Source: Pseudomonas eutrophicaquae
GTDB lineage: Bacteria; Pseudomonadota; Gammaproteobacteria; Pseudomonadales; Pseudomonadaceae
Length of the DNA stretch: 64,000 nt
Assembly (NCBI RefSeq): GCF_023544715.1
Contig: NZ_JAMJEZ010000003.1
Coordinates: forward strand, 106,386-170,385
Reading direction: 5' to 3'
Below are positions 27,701 through 39,563 of the stretch, piece by piece (the stretch's first letter is position 1; every line of letters starts with the position of its first letter). Under the pieces are notes generated by a model. It worked only from the letters and a program-made list of their open reading frames with translations. It was not told the DNA's origin and made no database searches. The position numbers and the translations under genes were made by a program.

Positions 27701-28171
27701 TCAGCCTTCGAGCAGGCTGCGCAGCATCCAGGCGGTCTTCTCGTGGACCTGCATGCGCTGGGTCAGCAGGTCGGCGGTCGGCTCATCGCTGACCTTGTCG
27801 AGCAGCGGGAACAGGCCGCGGGCGGTACGCACCACGGCTTCCTGGCCTTCGACCAGCAGGCGGATCATTTCTTGGGCGCTGGGTACGCCTTCCTCTTCCT
27901 TGATCGAGGACAGGCGCGCATAGGCCGCGTAGGTGCCGGGTGCCGGGAAGCCCAGCGCGCGGATGCGCTCGGCAATCAGGTCTACCGCCAGCGCCAGTTC
28001 GTTGTACTGCGTTTCGAACATCAGATGCAGGGTATTGAACATCGGCCCGGTGACGTTCCAGTGGAAGTTGTGGGTCTTCAGGTACAGGGTGTAGGTGTCG
28101 GCCAGCAGGCGCGAGAGGCCTTCGGCGATGGCGGCACGATCCTGCTCGTTGATGCCGATATCGATCTTCAT
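27701..28171 (-). CDS. dps: Dps-family mini-ferritin
   Basis: The 156-residue four-helix protein forms a 12-subunit shell that oxidises and stores iron and protects DNA from hydrogen peroxide. The inter-subunit ferroxidase motif is visible: [14 protein letters not shown] (residues ~32-45) and [21 protein letters not shown] (~50-70). There is no lysine-rich N-terminal tail of the sort E. coli Dps uses for DNA binding. AGGAG precedes the ATG. It lies beside the cold-shock gene and divergent from aspS. Confidence 0.94.
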   Translation of the reverse strand: MKIDIGINEQDRAAIAEGLSRLLADTYTLYLKTHNFHWNVTGPMFNTLHLMFETQYNELALAVDLIAERIRALGFPAPGTYAAYARLSSIKEEEGVPSAQEMIRLLVEGQEAVVRTARGLFPLLDKVSDEPTADLLTQRMQVHEKTAWMLRSLLEG

Positions 28172-28301
28172 GGGGGTTCTCCTCTTCAGGCAGGCGGGAT
28201 TTTGCGCTGTCAGCCTAGCATGACTGCCGGTGGGGCGTGCAGCGTGCTGGAGAGGCGCTGCAGCGCGTGGGCGGGCACTGCGCCGGGGGATTCTTTCAGG
28301 C

Positions 28302-28307
28302 TATAAT
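28302..28307 (+). promoter_or_regulatory. Consensus -10 box of the aspS promoter
   Basis: A perfect TATAAT lies at 28302-28307, 120 bases before the aspS ATG. No good -35 is seen at 16-18 bases. The leader between contains two copies of CGATGCCCGG in direct repeat around 28364-28385. Confidence 0.5.
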
Positions 28308-28426
28308 CCCCGCCCTTTGTCACGCGCCGCCTGTCTCGCCGGGCCTTGTGCCGGCCGCAGACGATGCCCGGGTCGATGCCCGGTGCCCGCCGCGATTCCA
28401 CCCGACCCTGAAGAAGTGAACCGACC

Positions 28427-30202
28427 ATGATGCGCAGCCACTATTGCGGCCAACTCAATGAAAGCCTGGACGGCCAGGAAGTCACCCTGTGCGGCTGGGT
28501 CCACCGCCGTCGTGACCACGGCGGGGTGATCTTCCTCGACATCCGCGACCGCGAAGGTCTGGCCCAGGTGGTGTTCGATCCGGACCGCGCCGAGACCTTC
28601 GCCAAGGCCGACCGGGTGCGCAGCGAATATGTGGTGAAGATCACCGGCCGCGTGCGTCTGCGCCCGGAAGGTGCGCGCAACCCGAACATGGCCAGCGGCG
28701 CCATCGAGGTGCTCGGTTACGCGCTGGATGTATTGAATGAGGCGGAGACTCCGCCGTTCCCGCTCAACGACTACACCGACGTCGGCGAGGAAACTCGCCT
28801 GCGTTACCGCTTCCTCGACCTGCGCCGCCCGGAGATGGCCGAGAAGCTCAAGCTGCGCTCGCGCATCACCTCGAGCATCCGCCGCTACCTGGATGACAAC
28901 GGCTTCCTCGACGTCGAAACGCCGATCCTCACCCGCGCCACCCCGGAAGGCGCGCGCGACTACCTGGTGCCGAGCCGCACCCACGCCGGCAGCTTCTTCG
29001 CCCTGCCGCAGTCGCCGCAGCTGTTCAAGCAGCTCTTGATGGTTTCGGGCTTTGACCGCTACTACCAGATCGCCAAGTGCTTCCGCGATGAAGACCTGCG
29101 CGCCGACCGTCAGCCGGAGTTCACCCAGATCGACATCGAGACCAGCTTCCTCGATGAAGCGGACATCATGGCTCTGACCGAGACCATGATCCGCAACCTG
29201 TTCAAGGAAGTGCTGGATGTCGAGTTCGGCGAGCTGCCGCACATGACCCTGGCCGAGGCCATGCGCCGCTACGGCTCGGACAAGCCAGACCTGCGTATCC
29301 CGCTGGAGCTGGTGGATGTCGAGGACCAGCTCAAGGACGTCGAATTCAAGGTGTTTGCCGGTCCTGCCAACGATCCCAAGTGCCGCGTCACCGCCCTGCG
29401 CGTGCCGGGCGGCGCGAGCATGCCGCGCAAGCAAATCGACGACTACACCAAGTTCGTCGGCATCTACGGTGCCAAGGGTCTGGCCTACATCAAGGTCAAC
29501 GAGCGCGCCAAGGGCGTTGAGGGCCTGCAGTCGCCGATCGTCAAGAACATCCCGCTGGACAACATCAACGTGATCCTCGATCGCGTCGGTGCGGTCGATG
29601 GCGACATCGTGTTCTTCGGCGCCGACAAGTCCAAGATCGTCTCCGAAGCCCTCGGCGCGCTGCGCGTCAAGCTCGGTCATGATCTGAACCTGCTGACCTG
29701 TGAGTGGGCGCCGCTGTGGGTGGTCGATTTCCCGATGTTCGAGGAAAACGACGACGGCTCGCTGTCGGCCATGCACCATCCGTTTACTGCACCGAAGTGC
29801 TCGCCCGAGGAGCTGGAGGCCAACCCGGCCGCCGCGCTGTCGCGGGCCTATGACATGGTGCTCAACGGCACTGAGCTGGGTGGCGGTTCGATCCGTATCC
29901 ACAGCAAGGACATGCAGCAGTCGGTGTTCCGCGTGCTCGGCATCAGCGAGGAAGAGCAGCAGGAGAAGTTCGGCTTCCTGCTCGATGCGCTGAAGTACGG
30001 TGCGCCGCCGCACGGTGGCCTGGCCTTCGGTCTGGATCGTCTGGTGATGCTGATGACCGGCGCCCACTCGATCCGTGAAGTGATCGCCTTCCCGAAAACC
30101 CAGAGCGCCGCCTGTGTGATGACCCAGGCGCCGGGTGTGGTGGACGCCAAGCAGCTGCGCGAGCTGAATATCCGCCTGCGCGAGCAGGCCAAAGCCGAGT
30201 AA
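28427..30202 (+). CDS. aspS: Aspartyl-tRNA synthetase (probably also charges tRNA-Asn)
   Basis: The 591-residue class IIb synthetase has an N-terminal OB anticodon-binding domain (1-~105), catalytic motif 1 to 3 (motif 2 [17 protein letters not shown], motif 3 [15 protein letters not shown]) and the bacterial GAD insertion (~290-420). Pseudomonas AspRS is known to be non-discriminating, feeding the GatCAB amidotransferase for Asn-tRNA; that is family knowledge, not read from this sequence. It starts the conserved aspS-yebC-ruvCAB run. Confidence 0.98.
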   Translation: MMRSHYCGQLNESLDGQEVTLCGWVHRRRDHGGVIFLDIRDREGLAQVVFDPDRAETFAKADRVRSEYVVKITGRVRLRPEGARNPNMASGAIEVLGYALDVLNEAETPPFPLNDYTDVGEETRLRYRFLDLRRPEMAEKLKLRSRITSSIRRYLDDNGFLDVETPILTRATPEGARDYLVPSRTHAGSFFALPQSPQLFKQLLMVSGFDRYYQIAKCFRDEDLRADRQPEFTQIDIETSFLDEADIMALTETMIRNLFKEVLDVEFGELPHMTLAEAMRRYGSDKPDLRIPLELVDVEDQLKDVEFKVFAGPANDPKCRVTALRVPGGASMPRKQIDDYTKFVGIYGAKGLAYIKVNERAKGVEGLQSPIVKNIPLDNINVILDRVGAVDGDIVFFGADKSKIVSEALGALRVKLGHDLNLLTCEWAPLWVVDFPMFEENDDGSLSAMHHPFTAPKCSPEELEANPAAALSRAYDMVLNGTELGGGSIRIHSKDMQQSVFRVLGISEEEQQEKFGFLLDALKYGAPPHGGLAFGLDRLVMLMTGAHSIREVIAFPKTQSAACVMTQAPGVVDAKQLRELNIRLREQAKAE

Positions 30203-30210
30203 GTCGCTAC

Positions 30211-30243
30211 AGGAGCCTGGTCATGCCAGGCTCCTTGCATTTC
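30211..30243 (+). terminator. Terminator or attenuator between aspS and yebC
   Basis: AGGAGCCTGG (30211-30220) and CCAGGCTCCT (30226-30235) form a ten-base stem with a TCATG loop, followed by TGCATTTC. The weak U-run suggests partial termination ahead of yebC. Confidence 0.6.
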
Positions 30244-30290
30244 AGTCGGCAAAAATTACAGGATCCCTCAGAAACACGACGGAGAAAGTC

Positions 30291-31037
30291 ATGGCAGGTC
30301 ATTCCAAATGGGCCAACATCAAGCACCGCAAGGGACGCCAGGACGCCAAGCGCGGCAAGATCTTCACCAAACTGATTCGTGAGCTGACCGTCGCCGCCAA
30401 GGGCGGGGCGATTTCGGCCGACAACCCGCGTCTGCGTCTGGCGGTGGACAAGGCGCTGACCGCCAATATGTCGCGCGATGTGATCGATCGCGCCATCGCC
30501 CGTGGCGCGGGCAATAACGAGGCCGACAACGTCGCCGAGCTGAGCTACGAAGGCTACGCGCCGAGCGGCGTGGCGATCATCGTCGAGGCGATGACCGACA
30601 ACCGCAACCGCACCGCCGCCGAAGTGCGTCATGCCTTCAGCAAGTGCGGCGGCAACCTCGGCACCGACGGCTCGGTGGCTTACATGTTCGAGCGCAAGGG
30701 GCAGATCAGCTTTGCACCGGGCATTGACGAAGACGCACTGATGGAAGCGGCGCTGGAAGCCGGCGCGGACGATGTGGAAATGGGTGAGGACGGCTCGGCG
30801 CTGGTCTCCACCAGCTTCACCGAGTTCCATGCCGTCAACGAGGCGCTGGCGGCGGCCGGCTTCAAGGCCGATGAAGCCGACATTGCGATGATCCCCTCGA
30901 TCAGTGCGCCGATCACCGATCTTGAAACCGCGCAGAAGGTCATCAAGCTGATCGACATGCTGGAAGATCTGGACGACGTGCAGAACGTCTACCACAACGC
31001 GGAAATCCCCGACGAGATCATGGCCCAGCTCGGCTGA
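30291..31037 (+). CDS. yebC: YebC/PmpR family protein
   Basis: The 248-residue protein starts with the family signature [20 protein letters not shown]. The family was first described as transcriptional regulators: PmpR of P. aeruginosa represses the pqsR quorum gene. Later work ties YebC proteins to relief of ribosome stalling at proline-rich sequences. Standard length, with ACGGAG before the ATG. It sits just before ruvC, the usual gammaproteobacterial order. Confidence 0.95.
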   Translation: MAGHSKWANIKHRKGRQDAKRGKIFTKLIRELTVAAKGGAISADNPRLRLAVDKALTANMSRDVIDRAIARGAGNNEADNVAELSYEGYAPSGVAIIVEAMTDNRNRTAAEVRHAFSKCGGNLGTDGSVAYMFERKGQISFAPGIDEDALMEAALEAGADDVEMGEDGSALVSTSFTEFHAVNEALAAAGFKADEADIAMIPSISAPITDLETAQKVIKLIDMLEDLDDVQNVYHNAEIPDEIMAQLG

Positions 31038-31095
31038 GCCCTGCGCAATCCCGTATACTCGCCCGCTCTGGATGAATGAACAGTGCGAGTGTGGC

Positions 31096-31620
31096 ATGAC
31101 CCTGATCCTCGGTATCGACCCCGGTTCGCGCATCACCGGCTACGGCGTGGTGCGTGACACCGGGCGTGGCTGCGAATACGTGGCCTCCGGCTGCATCCGC
31201 ACCGGTGAGGGGCCGCTGCCTGAGCGGCTGCAGAAGGTCTACCGTGGCGTGCGGGAAATTATCCGCCTGCACGGGCCGGTGATGATGGGCATCGAGCAGG
31301 TGTTCATGTCCCGCAACCCGGATTCTGCCCTCAAGCTCGGCCAGGCCCGCGGTGCAGCGATTGTCGCCGCGGTGGAGGAGGGGCTGAGCGTGGATGAATA
31401 CACCGCCAGCCAGGTCAAGCAGGCGATTGCCGGCAGCGGCGGCGCGGCCAAGGAGCAGGTGCAGTTGATGGTCATGCACTTGCTCAAGCTGGTGAAAAAG
31501 CCACAGATCGATGCCTCCGATGCGCTGGCCATCGCCCTCTGCCATGCCCATCACCGGCAGAGCCTGATTCCCCATGGCCTGGCCAGCGCGCGTCGGCGCA
31601 GCGGCCGGCTGCGTCTCTGA
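31096..31620 (+). CDS. ruvC: Holliday junction resolvase RuvC
   Basis: The 174-residue endonuclease cuts Holliday junctions made by RuvAB. The active-site acidic residues are the Asp in ILGIDPGSR (Asp7), Glu in GIEQVF (near 68) and the pair in [14 protein letters not shown] (near 138-141). Start ATG 31096 aligns with [10 protein letters not shown] in Pseudomonas; the ATG at 31072 would add eight residues and lacks support. First of ruvC-ruvA-ruvB. Confidence 0.97.
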   Translation: MTLILGIDPGSRITGYGVVRDTGRGCEYVASGCIRTGEGPLPERLQKVYRGVREIIRLHGPVMMGIEQVFMSRNPDSALKLGQARGAAIVAAVEEGLSVDEYTASQVKQAIAGSGGAAKEQVQLMVMHLLKLVKKPQIDASDALAIALCHAHHRQSLIPHGLASARRRSGRLRL

Positions 31621-31637
31621 CCCCAAGGAACACGGAT

Positions 31638-32243
31638 ATGATCGGACGTCTGCGCGGTCTGCTGGCCGAAAAACAGCCGCCGCACCTGATGGTAGAGGCC
31701 GGCGGTGTCGGCTATGAGCTGGAAATGCCGTTGAGCAGCCTGTATCGCCTGCCGGCGATCGGCGAGCCGGTGACGCTCTACACCCATCTGGTGGTGCGCG
31801 AGGATGCGCATTTGCTTTACGGCTTTGCCGAGCGCCGCGAGCGCGAGCTGTTTCGCGAGTTGATCCGTCTGAATGGCGTCGGGCCGAAGCTGGCGCTGGC
31901 GCTGATGTCGGCGCTGGAAGTCGATGATCTGGTGCGCTGCGTGCAGCAGGACGACCTCAAGTCCCTGACCCGCGTGCCGGGGGTGGGCAAGAAGACCGCC
32001 GAGCGGCTGTTGGTCGAGCTGCGTGATCGCTTCACGGCCTGGGAAACCCAGCCGGGCGTGATTGCCCTGGCACTGGAACCGACGCGCAGCGCGCCGGTCT
32101 CAAGCGCCGAAAGTGATGCGGTCAGCGCCCTGACCACACTGGGCTTCAAGCCCGCCGAGGCTGCCCGCGCGGTGGCAGCCGTGCTGGAAGATGGCCTGTC
32201 CAGCGAAGAACTGATCCGCCGTGCCCTCAAGGGCATGGCCTGA
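31638..32243 (+). CDS. ruvA: Holliday junction DNA helicase subunit RuvA
   Basis: The 201-residue protein binds the four-way junction as a tetramer and loads RuvB. The N-terminal OB domain (1-~63), two helix-hairpin-helix motifs ([14 protein letters not shown] and [17 protein letters not shown], residues ~72-130) and the C-terminal RuvB-contact domain (~155-201) are all present. It begins 17 bases after ruvC. Confidence 0.97.
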   Translation: MIGRLRGLLAEKQPPHLMVEAGGVGYELEMPLSSLYRLPAIGEPVTLYTHLVVREDAHLLYGFAERRERELFRELIRLNGVGPKLALALMSALEVDDLVRCVQQDDLKSLTRVPGVGKKTAERLLVELRDRFTAWETQPGVIALALEPTRSAPVSSAESDAVSALTTLGFKPAEAARAVAAVLEDGLSSEELIRRALKGMA

Positions 32244-32258
32244 ACCGGATGACTGCCC

Positions 32259-33308
<1,050 letters not shown>

Positions 33309-33360
33309 AGCAAAAATACTTGGCCAGCCCGTTGGCAAGCCGATAAGCCGGGAATAGAGT

Positions 33361-33801
33361 ATGCGCGCGCAAGATCAGGGTCAGCCCTTCAGCCATCGGT
33401 GCCGGGTCTATTACGAAGACACCGACGCCGGTGGCGTTGTCTATTACGTCAATTACCTCAAATTCATGGAGCGCGCACGCAGCGAATGGTTGCGGGCGCT
33501 GGGTGTCGTGCAATCGCAACTGGCGCAGGAGAACATCCTGTTCGTGGTGCATTCTCTGGATACCCGCTACCTCGCACCGGCACGTCTTGACGATGCCCTG
33601 CAGGTCAGCGCCGAAGTGCTCGAGCTGAACCGTGCCAGCCTGATTTTCCGTCAGCAAGTGCGCCGCGTCGCGGATGACGTCCTGTTGTGCGAGGGGCGTG
33701 TCACCGTGGCCTGTGTGCGCGCCGACAGTTTCCGACCCCGGGCGATCCCCGCTGCCGTGCAGGCCGCCATCGCCGCCGGGTCCCTTCCCGCAGGAGAGTA
33801 A
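33361..33801 (+). CDS. ybgC: Tol-Pal-associated acyl-CoA thioesterase YbgC
   Basis: The 146-residue hot-dog-fold thioesterase carries the catalytic pattern [22 protein letters not shown], with Asp in DTDAGG near residue 21. YbgC enzymes hydrolyse acyl-CoA, and the E. coli protein interacts with acyl carrier protein and phospholipid enzymes. It is the first gene of the tol-pal operon; its stop is three bases before tolQ. Confidence 0.95.
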   Translation: MRAQDQGQPFSHRCRVYYEDTDAGGVVYYVNYLKFMERARSEWLRALGVVQSQLAQENILFVVHSLDTRYLAPARLDDALQVSAEVLELNRASLIFRQQVRRVADDVLLCEGRVTVACVRADSFRPRAIPAAVQAAIAAGSLPAGE

Positions 33802-33803
33802 GC

Positions 33804-34499
33804 GTGCAAGCCAATGCCGTTGAGCATATGTCGATCTGGGGCCTGATCAGCGATGCGAGCATCGTCGTGCAGTTGGTGATGCTGGCGCTGCTTGCTGCTT
33901 CCATCACTTCCTGGGTGATGATCTTTCAGCGCAGCAACCTGCTGCGCGCTGCCAAGCGCAGTCTGGATGGCTTCGAGGAGCGCTTCTGGTCGGGGATCGA
34001 TCTGTCCAAGCTGTATCGTCAGGCGGCCAGCGACCCGGACCCGGACTCGGGAACCGAGCAGATCTTCCGTGCCGGCTTCAAGGAGTTCTCCCGCCTGCGC
34101 CAGCAGCCGGGTGTCGATCCGGATGCGGTGATGGATGGCGTCAACCGCGCCATGCGCGTGGCCATTTCCCGTGAGGAAGAAAAGCTCGAACATGGCCTGC
34201 CTTTCCTTGCCACGGTCGGCTCGACCAGCCCGTATGTCGGTCTGTTCGGCACCGTGTGGGGGATCATGAACTCGTTCCTCGGTCTCTCCCAGGCCCAGCA
34301 GGCTACCCTGGCCACCGTGGCGCCGGGCATTGCCGAGGCGCTGATCGCCACCGCCATTGGCCTGTTTGCGGCGATTCCGGCGGTGGTGGCTTACAACCGC
34401 TTCTCGGCGCGCGGTGAGCTGTTGATCAACCGTTATTACACCTTTGCCGACGAATTCCAGGCCATCCTGCACCGCAAGGTGCATGCCAGCGACGAATGA
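33804..34499 (+). CDS. tolQ: Tol-Pal proton-channel subunit TolQ
   Basis: The 231-residue inner-membrane protein has three helices (about 18-38, 132-155 and 168-190) and is homologous to ExbB/MotA. With TolR it uses the proton gradient to power outer-membrane constriction at division. GTG 33804 is chosen because AGGAG lies seven bases upstream and the resulting MQANAVEHMSIW aligns with the P. aeruginosa start at 231 residues. ATG 33828 would truncate it. Confidence 0.97.
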   Translation: MQANAVEHMSIWGLISDASIVVQLVMLALLAASITSWVMIFQRSNLLRAAKRSLDGFEERFWSGIDLSKLYRQAASDPDPDSGTEQIFRAGFKEFSRLRQQPGVDPDAVMDGVNRAMRVAISREEEKLEHGLPFLATVGSTSPYVGLFGTVWGIMNSFLGLSQAQQATLATVAPGIAEALIATAIGLFAAIPAVVAYNRFSARGELLINRYYTFADEFQAILHRKVHASDE

Positions 34500-34562
34500 T
34501 GCGTGACCCCGGCGCCCGTCGGGTGCGCCGGGGTGCCGGAACTCCTACAGGTTCGAGACCAG

Positions 34563-35014
<452 letters not shown>

Positions 35015-35015
<1 letters not shown>

Positions 35016-36130
35016 TGCGACTGCCGATGCGCTCCCCCTCGGAGGGCTACTTCTGGCCGACCCTCTGGGCCGTACTGCTGCACGTGCTGATTGCCGTGCT
35101 GCTGTTCGTCAGCTTCAGCTTTGCGCCTGAGCTCCCGCCGGCGCGCCCGATCGTGCAGGCGACGCTCTATCAGTTGCAGTCGCAGAGCCAGGCCACGGTG
35201 CAGACTAATCAGAAGATTGCTGGTGAGGCCCGCCAGACCTCCGCGCCGCAGTATCAGCCGGATCAGCAGGAACAGCGCCGCCAGGCACAGGAAGCCGCCG
35301 CGCGTGCGGCGGCAGCCAAGGCCGCCGAAGCGAAGCAGCAGGCCGCGGCCAAGGCTAAGGCCGAGGCGGAGGCGGAAGCGCAGAAAAAAGCTGAGGCGCA
35401 GAAGCAGGCACAAGCGGAGGCCCAGAAGAAAGCTGAAGCGCAGAAAAAAGCCGAAGCCGAGAAAAAAGCCGAACAGGCCGAGCTGGCTCGCAAGAAAGCT
35501 GCTGAAGAAGCGGCCAAGAAGAAGGCCGCCGAGGAAGCCGCCAAGAAAAAGGCCGCTGAAGACGCCGCGAAGAAGAAAGCGGCTGAGGAGGCGGCGAAGA
35601 AAAAAGCTGCCGAAGAGGCCGCCAAGAAGAAGGCGGCTGAGGAAGCCGCGAAGAAAAAGGCTGCGGCGGAAGCGGCCAAGAAGAAAGCCGCTGAAGAGGC
35701 TCGCCAGAAGGCCGCCGCCGATGCCGCGCGCGCGCGCAAGGCTGAAGAGGACAAAAAGGCCGCCGCCCTCGCAGAGCTTTTGTCGGATAACGTGCAGCGT
35801 CAGCAGGCGCTGGCCGACACCGTGGGCAACCAGGTGGCCGGCAGTCTGGATGATCTGATCATCAACCTGGTCAGCCAGCAGTGGCGGCGTCCGCCGTCGG
35901 CGCGTAACGGCATGAGCGTCGAGGTGCTGATTCAGATGCTGCCGGATGGCACCATCACCAATGCCCGGGTCAGTCGCTCCAGTGGCGATGGTCCCTTCGA
36001 CAACTCGGCGGTCGCGGCTGTACGTAACGTGGGTCGCATCCCGGAAATGCAGCAACTGGATCGCGCGACCTTCGACCGTATGTACCGGCAACGTCGCATC
36101 ATCTTCAAACCGGAGGATTTGAGCCTGTGA
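35015..36130 (+). CDS. tolA: Tol-Pal trans-envelope protein TolA
   Basis: The 371-residue protein has a membrane anchor (residues ~15-37), a long Ala/Lys/Glu-rich helix (~90-250) that spans the periplasm, and a globular C-terminal domain (~265-371) that contacts TolB, Pal and, in other species, colicins or phage. The helix contains eight consecutive nine-residue repeats of the KKKAAEEAA type. Coupled to tolR by a one-base overlap and to tolB by a GTGA overlap. Confidence 0.96.
35489..35704 (+). repeat. Eight 27-bp tandem repeats within tolA
   Basis: From Arg159 the protein reads eight consecutive units of the form (K/R)KKAAEEAA, 216 bases in exact 27-base register. The third has Glu-Asp, the seventh Ala for the first Glu, and the last ends in Arg. 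Codons differ between copies (GAA/GAG, GCC/GCT/GCG), so the array is old or under codon drift rather than a fresh expansion. Confidence 0.9.
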
Positions 36131-37425
36131 ATACCCTGATTCGCCTCGCCCTGCTGGGGCTGGTCATGCTGAGCGGCATGGCCCAGGCGGCTGACCCGCT
36201 GGTGATTTCCAGTGGTACGGACCGTGCCACACCGATTGCCGTGGTGCCCTTTGGCGGCGCAGGTGCTGGCCTACCGGAGGACATGGCGCAGATCATCGGC
36301 AGCGACCTGCGCAACTCCGGTTATTTTGAGCCGATTCCGCCGCAAAACATGATCAGCCGGCCCAGCCAGCCGGGTGAGATCATCTACCGCGATTGGCAGG
36401 CGTTGGGCGCTCAGTATGTGCTGATCGGCAATGTCCAGCCGGGCGGGGCGGGTGTGCAGATCCAGTATTCGCTGTTCAATGTCACCACCCAGCAGCAGGT
36501 GGATGCCGGCAACGTCTCGGGCAGCACGGCGCAGCTGCGCGACATGGCGCATTACATCGCCGATCAGGCCTTCGAGAAGCTCACCGGGATCAAGGGCGCT
36601 TTCTCGACCCGTCTGCTGTATGTCACCGCGGAGCGCTTTGGCGCCAACAATACCCGCTACACCCTGCAGCGCTCCGACTATGACGGTGCGCGGGCTGTGA
36701 CATTGCTGCAGTCCCGCGAGCCGATCCTCTCGCCGAGCTTTGCCCCGGATGGCCGGCGGATCGCCTATGTCTCTTTCGAGCAGCGTCGTCCGCGCATCTT
36801 CATTCAGCACATTGATACGGGCCGCCGCGAGCAGGTCACCGACTTTGAGGGCCTCAATGGTGCGCCGGCTTGGTCGCCGGACGGTGGACGCCTGGCCTTT
36901 GTCCTGTCCCGCGATGGCAATCCGGAGATCTATGTCATGGACATGGGCAGCCGCCAGCTGCGCCGCGTGACCAGTCACCCGGCGATCGATACCGAGCCGT
37001 TCTGGGGCAAGGATGGACAGACGCTGTACTTCACCTCTGACCGGGGCGGGCGTCCGCAGATCTATAAAACCAGCATTCACGGTGGCGGTGCCGAGCGGGT
37101 CACGTTTGTGGGCAATTACAACGCCAATCCCAAGCTGTCCGCCGATGAAAAGACCCTGGTGATGGTGCACCGTCAGGACGGTTTCACGGTGTTCCGCGTG
37201 GCCGCTCAGGACCTGCAGCGTGGCACGGTGCGCGTGCTGTCTGCGCAGACCAGTCTGGATGAGTCGCCCACTGTTGCGCCCAATGGCGCCATGCTAATCT
37301 ACGCCACCCGCCAGCAGGGCAGGGGAGTCTTGATGCTCGTGTCCACCAATGGTCGCGTGAGGCTCCCGCTTCCTGTTGCTCAAGGCGAAGTCCGAGAGCC
37401 TTCCTGGTCCCCCTACCTGAACTGA
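36127..37425 (+). CDS. tolB: Tol-Pal periplasmic beta-propeller TolB
   Basis: The 432-residue precursor has a signal peptide (cleavage near AQA-ADP, residue 21), an N-terminal domain (~22-160) that binds TolA, and a six-bladed propeller with repeated [20 protein letters not shown] and [13 protein letters not shown] blades that binds Pal. The start is GTG 36127, overlapping the tolA stop by four bases. Pal follows after 54 bases. Confidence 0.97.
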   Translation: MNTLIRLALLGLVMLSGMAQAADPLVISSGTDRATPIAVVPFGGAGAGLPEDMAQIIGSDLRNSGYFEPIPPQNMISRPSQPGEIIYRDWQALGAQYVLIGNVQPGGAGVQIQYSLFNVTTQQQVDAGNVSGSTAQLRDMAHYIADQAFEKLTGIKGAFSTRLLYVTAERFGANNTRYTLQRSDYDGARAVTLLQSREPILSPSFAPDGRRIAYVSFEQRRPRIFIQHIDTGRREQVTDFEGLNGAPAWSPDGGRLAFVLSRDGNPEIYVMDMGSRQLRRVTSHPAIDTEPFWGKDGQTLYFTSDRGGRPQIYKTSIHGGGAERVTFVGNYNANPKLSADEKTLVMVHRQDGFTVFRVAAQDLQRGTVRVLSAQTSLDESPTVAPNGAMLIYATRQQGRGVLMLVSTNGRVRLPLPVAQGEVREPSWSPYLN

Positions 37426-37479
37426 TGCGGTTTTTAACTGTAGTACCAAACACACCTGTGGGGTTTTAGGAGTTACATG

Positions 37480-37986
37480 ATGGAAATGCTGAAATTCGGC
37501 AAATTTGCTGTGCTGGGCCTGGCCATGGCAGTTGCCGTTGGCTGTTCGTCCAAGGGCGGTGATGCGGCGGGCGAGGGTGCCGTGGACCCGAATGCGAGCT
37601 ACGGCTCCGATGTGAATGCACGTGCCATGGATAACGGCCTGAGCAGCGAAGAAGCGGCTCTGCGCGCCATCACCACCTTCTACTTCGAGTACGACAGCTC
37701 CGACCTGAAACCGGAAGCCATGCGTGCCCTGGACGTACACGCACGTGATCTGCAGGCTAACGGTGCCCGCGTCGTGCTGGAAGGCCACGCTGACGAGCGC
37801 GGTACCCGCGAGTACAACATGGCCCTGGGCGAGCGTCGTGCCAAGGCTGTGCAGCGTTACCTGGTGCTGCAGGGTGTCTCCCCGGCCCAGCTGGAGCTGG
37901 TGTCCTACGGTGAAGAGCGTCCGTCCGTCATGGGCAGCGGCGAGGGTAGCTGGGCGCAGAACCGTCGCGTCGAACTGCGCAAGTAA
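37480..37986 (+). CDS. pal: Peptidoglycan-associated lipoprotein (OprL)
   Basis: The 168-residue outer-membrane lipoprotein has a lipobox ending VAVGC and an OmpA-like peptidoglycan-binding domain from ~58, with the [15 protein letters not shown] start and the diaminopimelate-binding [12 protein letters not shown] stretch. It links the outer membrane to the cell wall and recycles through TolB. ATG 37480 gives MEMLKFGKF, as in P. aeruginosa OprL; ATG 37477 one codon earlier is also possible after TAGGAG. The 50-base gap after tolB may hold its own promoter. Confidence 0.97.
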   Translation: MEMLKFGKFAVLGLAMAVAVGCSSKGGDAAGEGAVDPNASYGSDVNARAMDNGLSSEEAALRAITTFYFEYDSSDLKPEAMRALDVHARDLQANGARVVLEGHADERGTREYNMALGERRAKAVQRYLVLQGVSPAQLELVSYGEERPSVMGSGEGSWAQNRRVELRK

Positions 37987-37992
37987 GCCGTC

Positions 37993-38784
37993 ATGCTCAG
38001 GTTCCCCCGTCATTTCATCCTGAGTGCCTTGCTGGTCAGCCCGCTCACGCTGCAGGCCCAGCAGGTTCCGGTTACTGATGTACAGGGCGGCTACTACCCG
38101 CCCGCCGGCCAGGGCATGGCGGGTGGAGCCTATGTGGGGGGCGCTGCGGCGCCCGTCACAGCACAGGGCGAGCTGTTCATGCAGCTGCAGCAGCTGCAGG
38201 AAGAGACCGCCCGGCTGCGCGGTATGCTCGAAGAGCAGCAATACGAGATTCAGCGCCTCAAGCAGGAAGGGCTGGAGCGTTACCAGGATCTGGACAGTCG
38301 TCTTTCTGCCGGTGCAGCCGCGCCGGCGCCGCTGGACCCGGCAGCGCCAGCGCCTGCGGCTACGGAGGCGGGTACCGCCACTGCGCCAGTGGTGGCAGCG
38401 CCCGGTGATCCGGCCAAAGAAAAGCTCTTTTATGATGCGGCGTTCGACCTGATCAAGGCCAAGGATTTTGCCAAGGCGGATCAGGCGTTCACGGCCTTTC
38501 TCGGCCGTTACCCCAACAGCCAGTATTCAGCCAATGCCCAGTACTGGCTGGGTGAAGTCAAGCTGGCCCGTGGTGATCTGGCCGCAGCGGGTCAGGCGTT
38601 TGCCCGTGTGGCGCAGGCCTGGCCGCAGCACCAGAAGGTGGCAGATGCCATGTATAAGCTGGGGGATGTCGAGCGTCGTCTCGGTAACCGTGACAAGGCC
38701 CGCGCGGCATTCCAGCAGGTGGTCACCCGTTATCCGGGCAGCTCCGCCGCTCAGCTCGCGCAGCGTGAGCTGACCCGCCTCTGA
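37993..38784 (+). CDS. cpoB: Cell division coordinator CpoB (YbgF)
   Basis: The 263-residue periplasmic protein has a signal peptide (cleavage near LQA-QQV, residue ~23), a trimerising coiled coil (~58-105), an Ala/Pro linker and three TPR units (~140-263: KLFYDAAFDLIKAKDFAKA, YWLGEVKLARGDLAAA, YKLGDVERRLGNRDKA). CpoB links peptidoglycan synthase PBP1B with Tol-driven constriction. It ends the operon, with a strong terminator 20 bases later. Confidence 0.95.
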   Translation: MLRFPRHFILSALLVSPLTLQAQQVPVTDVQGGYYPPAGQGMAGGAYVGGAAAPVTAQGELFMQLQQLQEETARLRGMLEEQQYEIQRLKQEGLERYQDLDSRLSAGAAAPAPLDPAAPAPAATEAGTATAPVVAAPGDPAKEKLFYDAAFDLIKAKDFAKADQAFTAFLGRYPNSQYSANAQYWLGEVKLARGDLAAAGQAFARVAQAWPQHQKVADAMYKLGDVERRLGNRDKARAAFQQVVTRYPGSSAAQLAQRELTRL

Positions 38785-38803
38785 AGCGCGTCCGCTGTCG
38801 AAG

Positions 38804-38828
38804 AACCCGCGCCTGGCGCGGGTTTTTT
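38804..38828 (+). terminator. Rho-independent terminator of the tol-pal operon
   Basis: AACCCGCGCC (38804-38813) pairs with GGCGCGGGTT (38815-38824), and the stem runs into a six-T tract ending at 38828. Confidence 0.9.
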
Positions 38829-38899
38829 CGTTACACTGGCCGCCCTCCTTTTTCAGCAACGGAGGCGGTTGGCCTGTTCCGCCATCACGCCCGGTGCCT

Positions 38900-39547
38900 A
38901 TGAATCGAACCTTGCGAATTACCGAAATCTTCTACTCGCTGCAGGGCGAGACCCGCACGGCTGGCCTGCCGACCGTGTTTGTGCGCCTGACCGGCTGCCC
39001 GCTGCGCTGCCACTACTGCGATACGGCCTATGCCTTCAGCGGTGGCGAAACCATGACCCTCGAGCAGATCCTGGCCCAGGTGGCCCGCTACCGTCCGCGC
39101 TATGTCTGCGTGACCGGCGGCGAGCCTCTGGCGCAGCCGAATGTCATCCCGCTGCTCAGCGCACTCTGTGATACCGGGTATGAGGTGTCGCTGGAAACCA
39201 GTGGCGCGCTGGATATTGCCCCGGTGGATCGGCGGGTCAGTCGGGTGGTGGATCTGAAGACGCCGGCCTCCGGTGAGCTGGGGCGCAATCGCTACGAGAA
39301 CCTGGCCGAGCTGACCCCCCATGATCAGGTCAAGTTCGTCATCTGCTCCCGTGAGGATTACGACTGGGCGGTCTCCAAGCTGATCGAATACCGTCTGGAG
39401 CAGCGTGCCGGTGAGGTGCTCATGTCGCCCAGCCATCGCCAGCTCGATGCCCGTGCGCTGGCGGACTGGATCGTGGCGGATAATCTGCCAGTGCGCCTGC
39501 AACTGCAGTTGCACAAGTACCTGTGGAATGACGAGCCCGGCCACTGA
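38900..39547 (+). CDS. queE: 7-carboxy-7-deazaguanine synthase
   Basis: The 215-residue radical-SAM enzyme converts 6-carboxytetrahydropterin to 7-carboxy-7-deazaguanine, a committed step to preQ0 and queuosine in tRNA. The [4Fe-4S] motif is CPLRCHYC (CX3CX2C) with substrate-binding FYSLQGE before it and TGGEPL after. ATG 38900 is favoured over GTG 38894. It is followed after 16 bases by queC, the next enzyme. Confidence 0.96.
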   Translation: MNRTLRITEIFYSLQGETRTAGLPTVFVRLTGCPLRCHYCDTAYAFSGGETMTLEQILAQVARYRPRYVCVTGGEPLAQPNVIPLLSALCDTGYEVSLETSGALDIAPVDRRVSRVVDLKTPASGELGRNRYENLAELTPHDQVKFVICSREDYDWAVSKLIEYRLEQRAGEVLMSPSHRQLDARALADWIVADNLPVRLQLQLHKYLWNDEPGH

Positions 39548-39563
39548 TCGCGAGGATTTTGAC

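Noticed and set aside
28364-28385. Direct repeat CGATGCCCGG in the aspS leader as a regulatory element
   Set aside because: Only two short GC-rich copies; no known aspS leader control matches and chance repeats are likely at this composition.
35263-35754. Minus-strand Ala/Phe/Ser-rich open frame opposite tolA
   Set aside because: Mirror of the Lys/Ala/Glu repeat codons of TolA; low complexity and no start signal.
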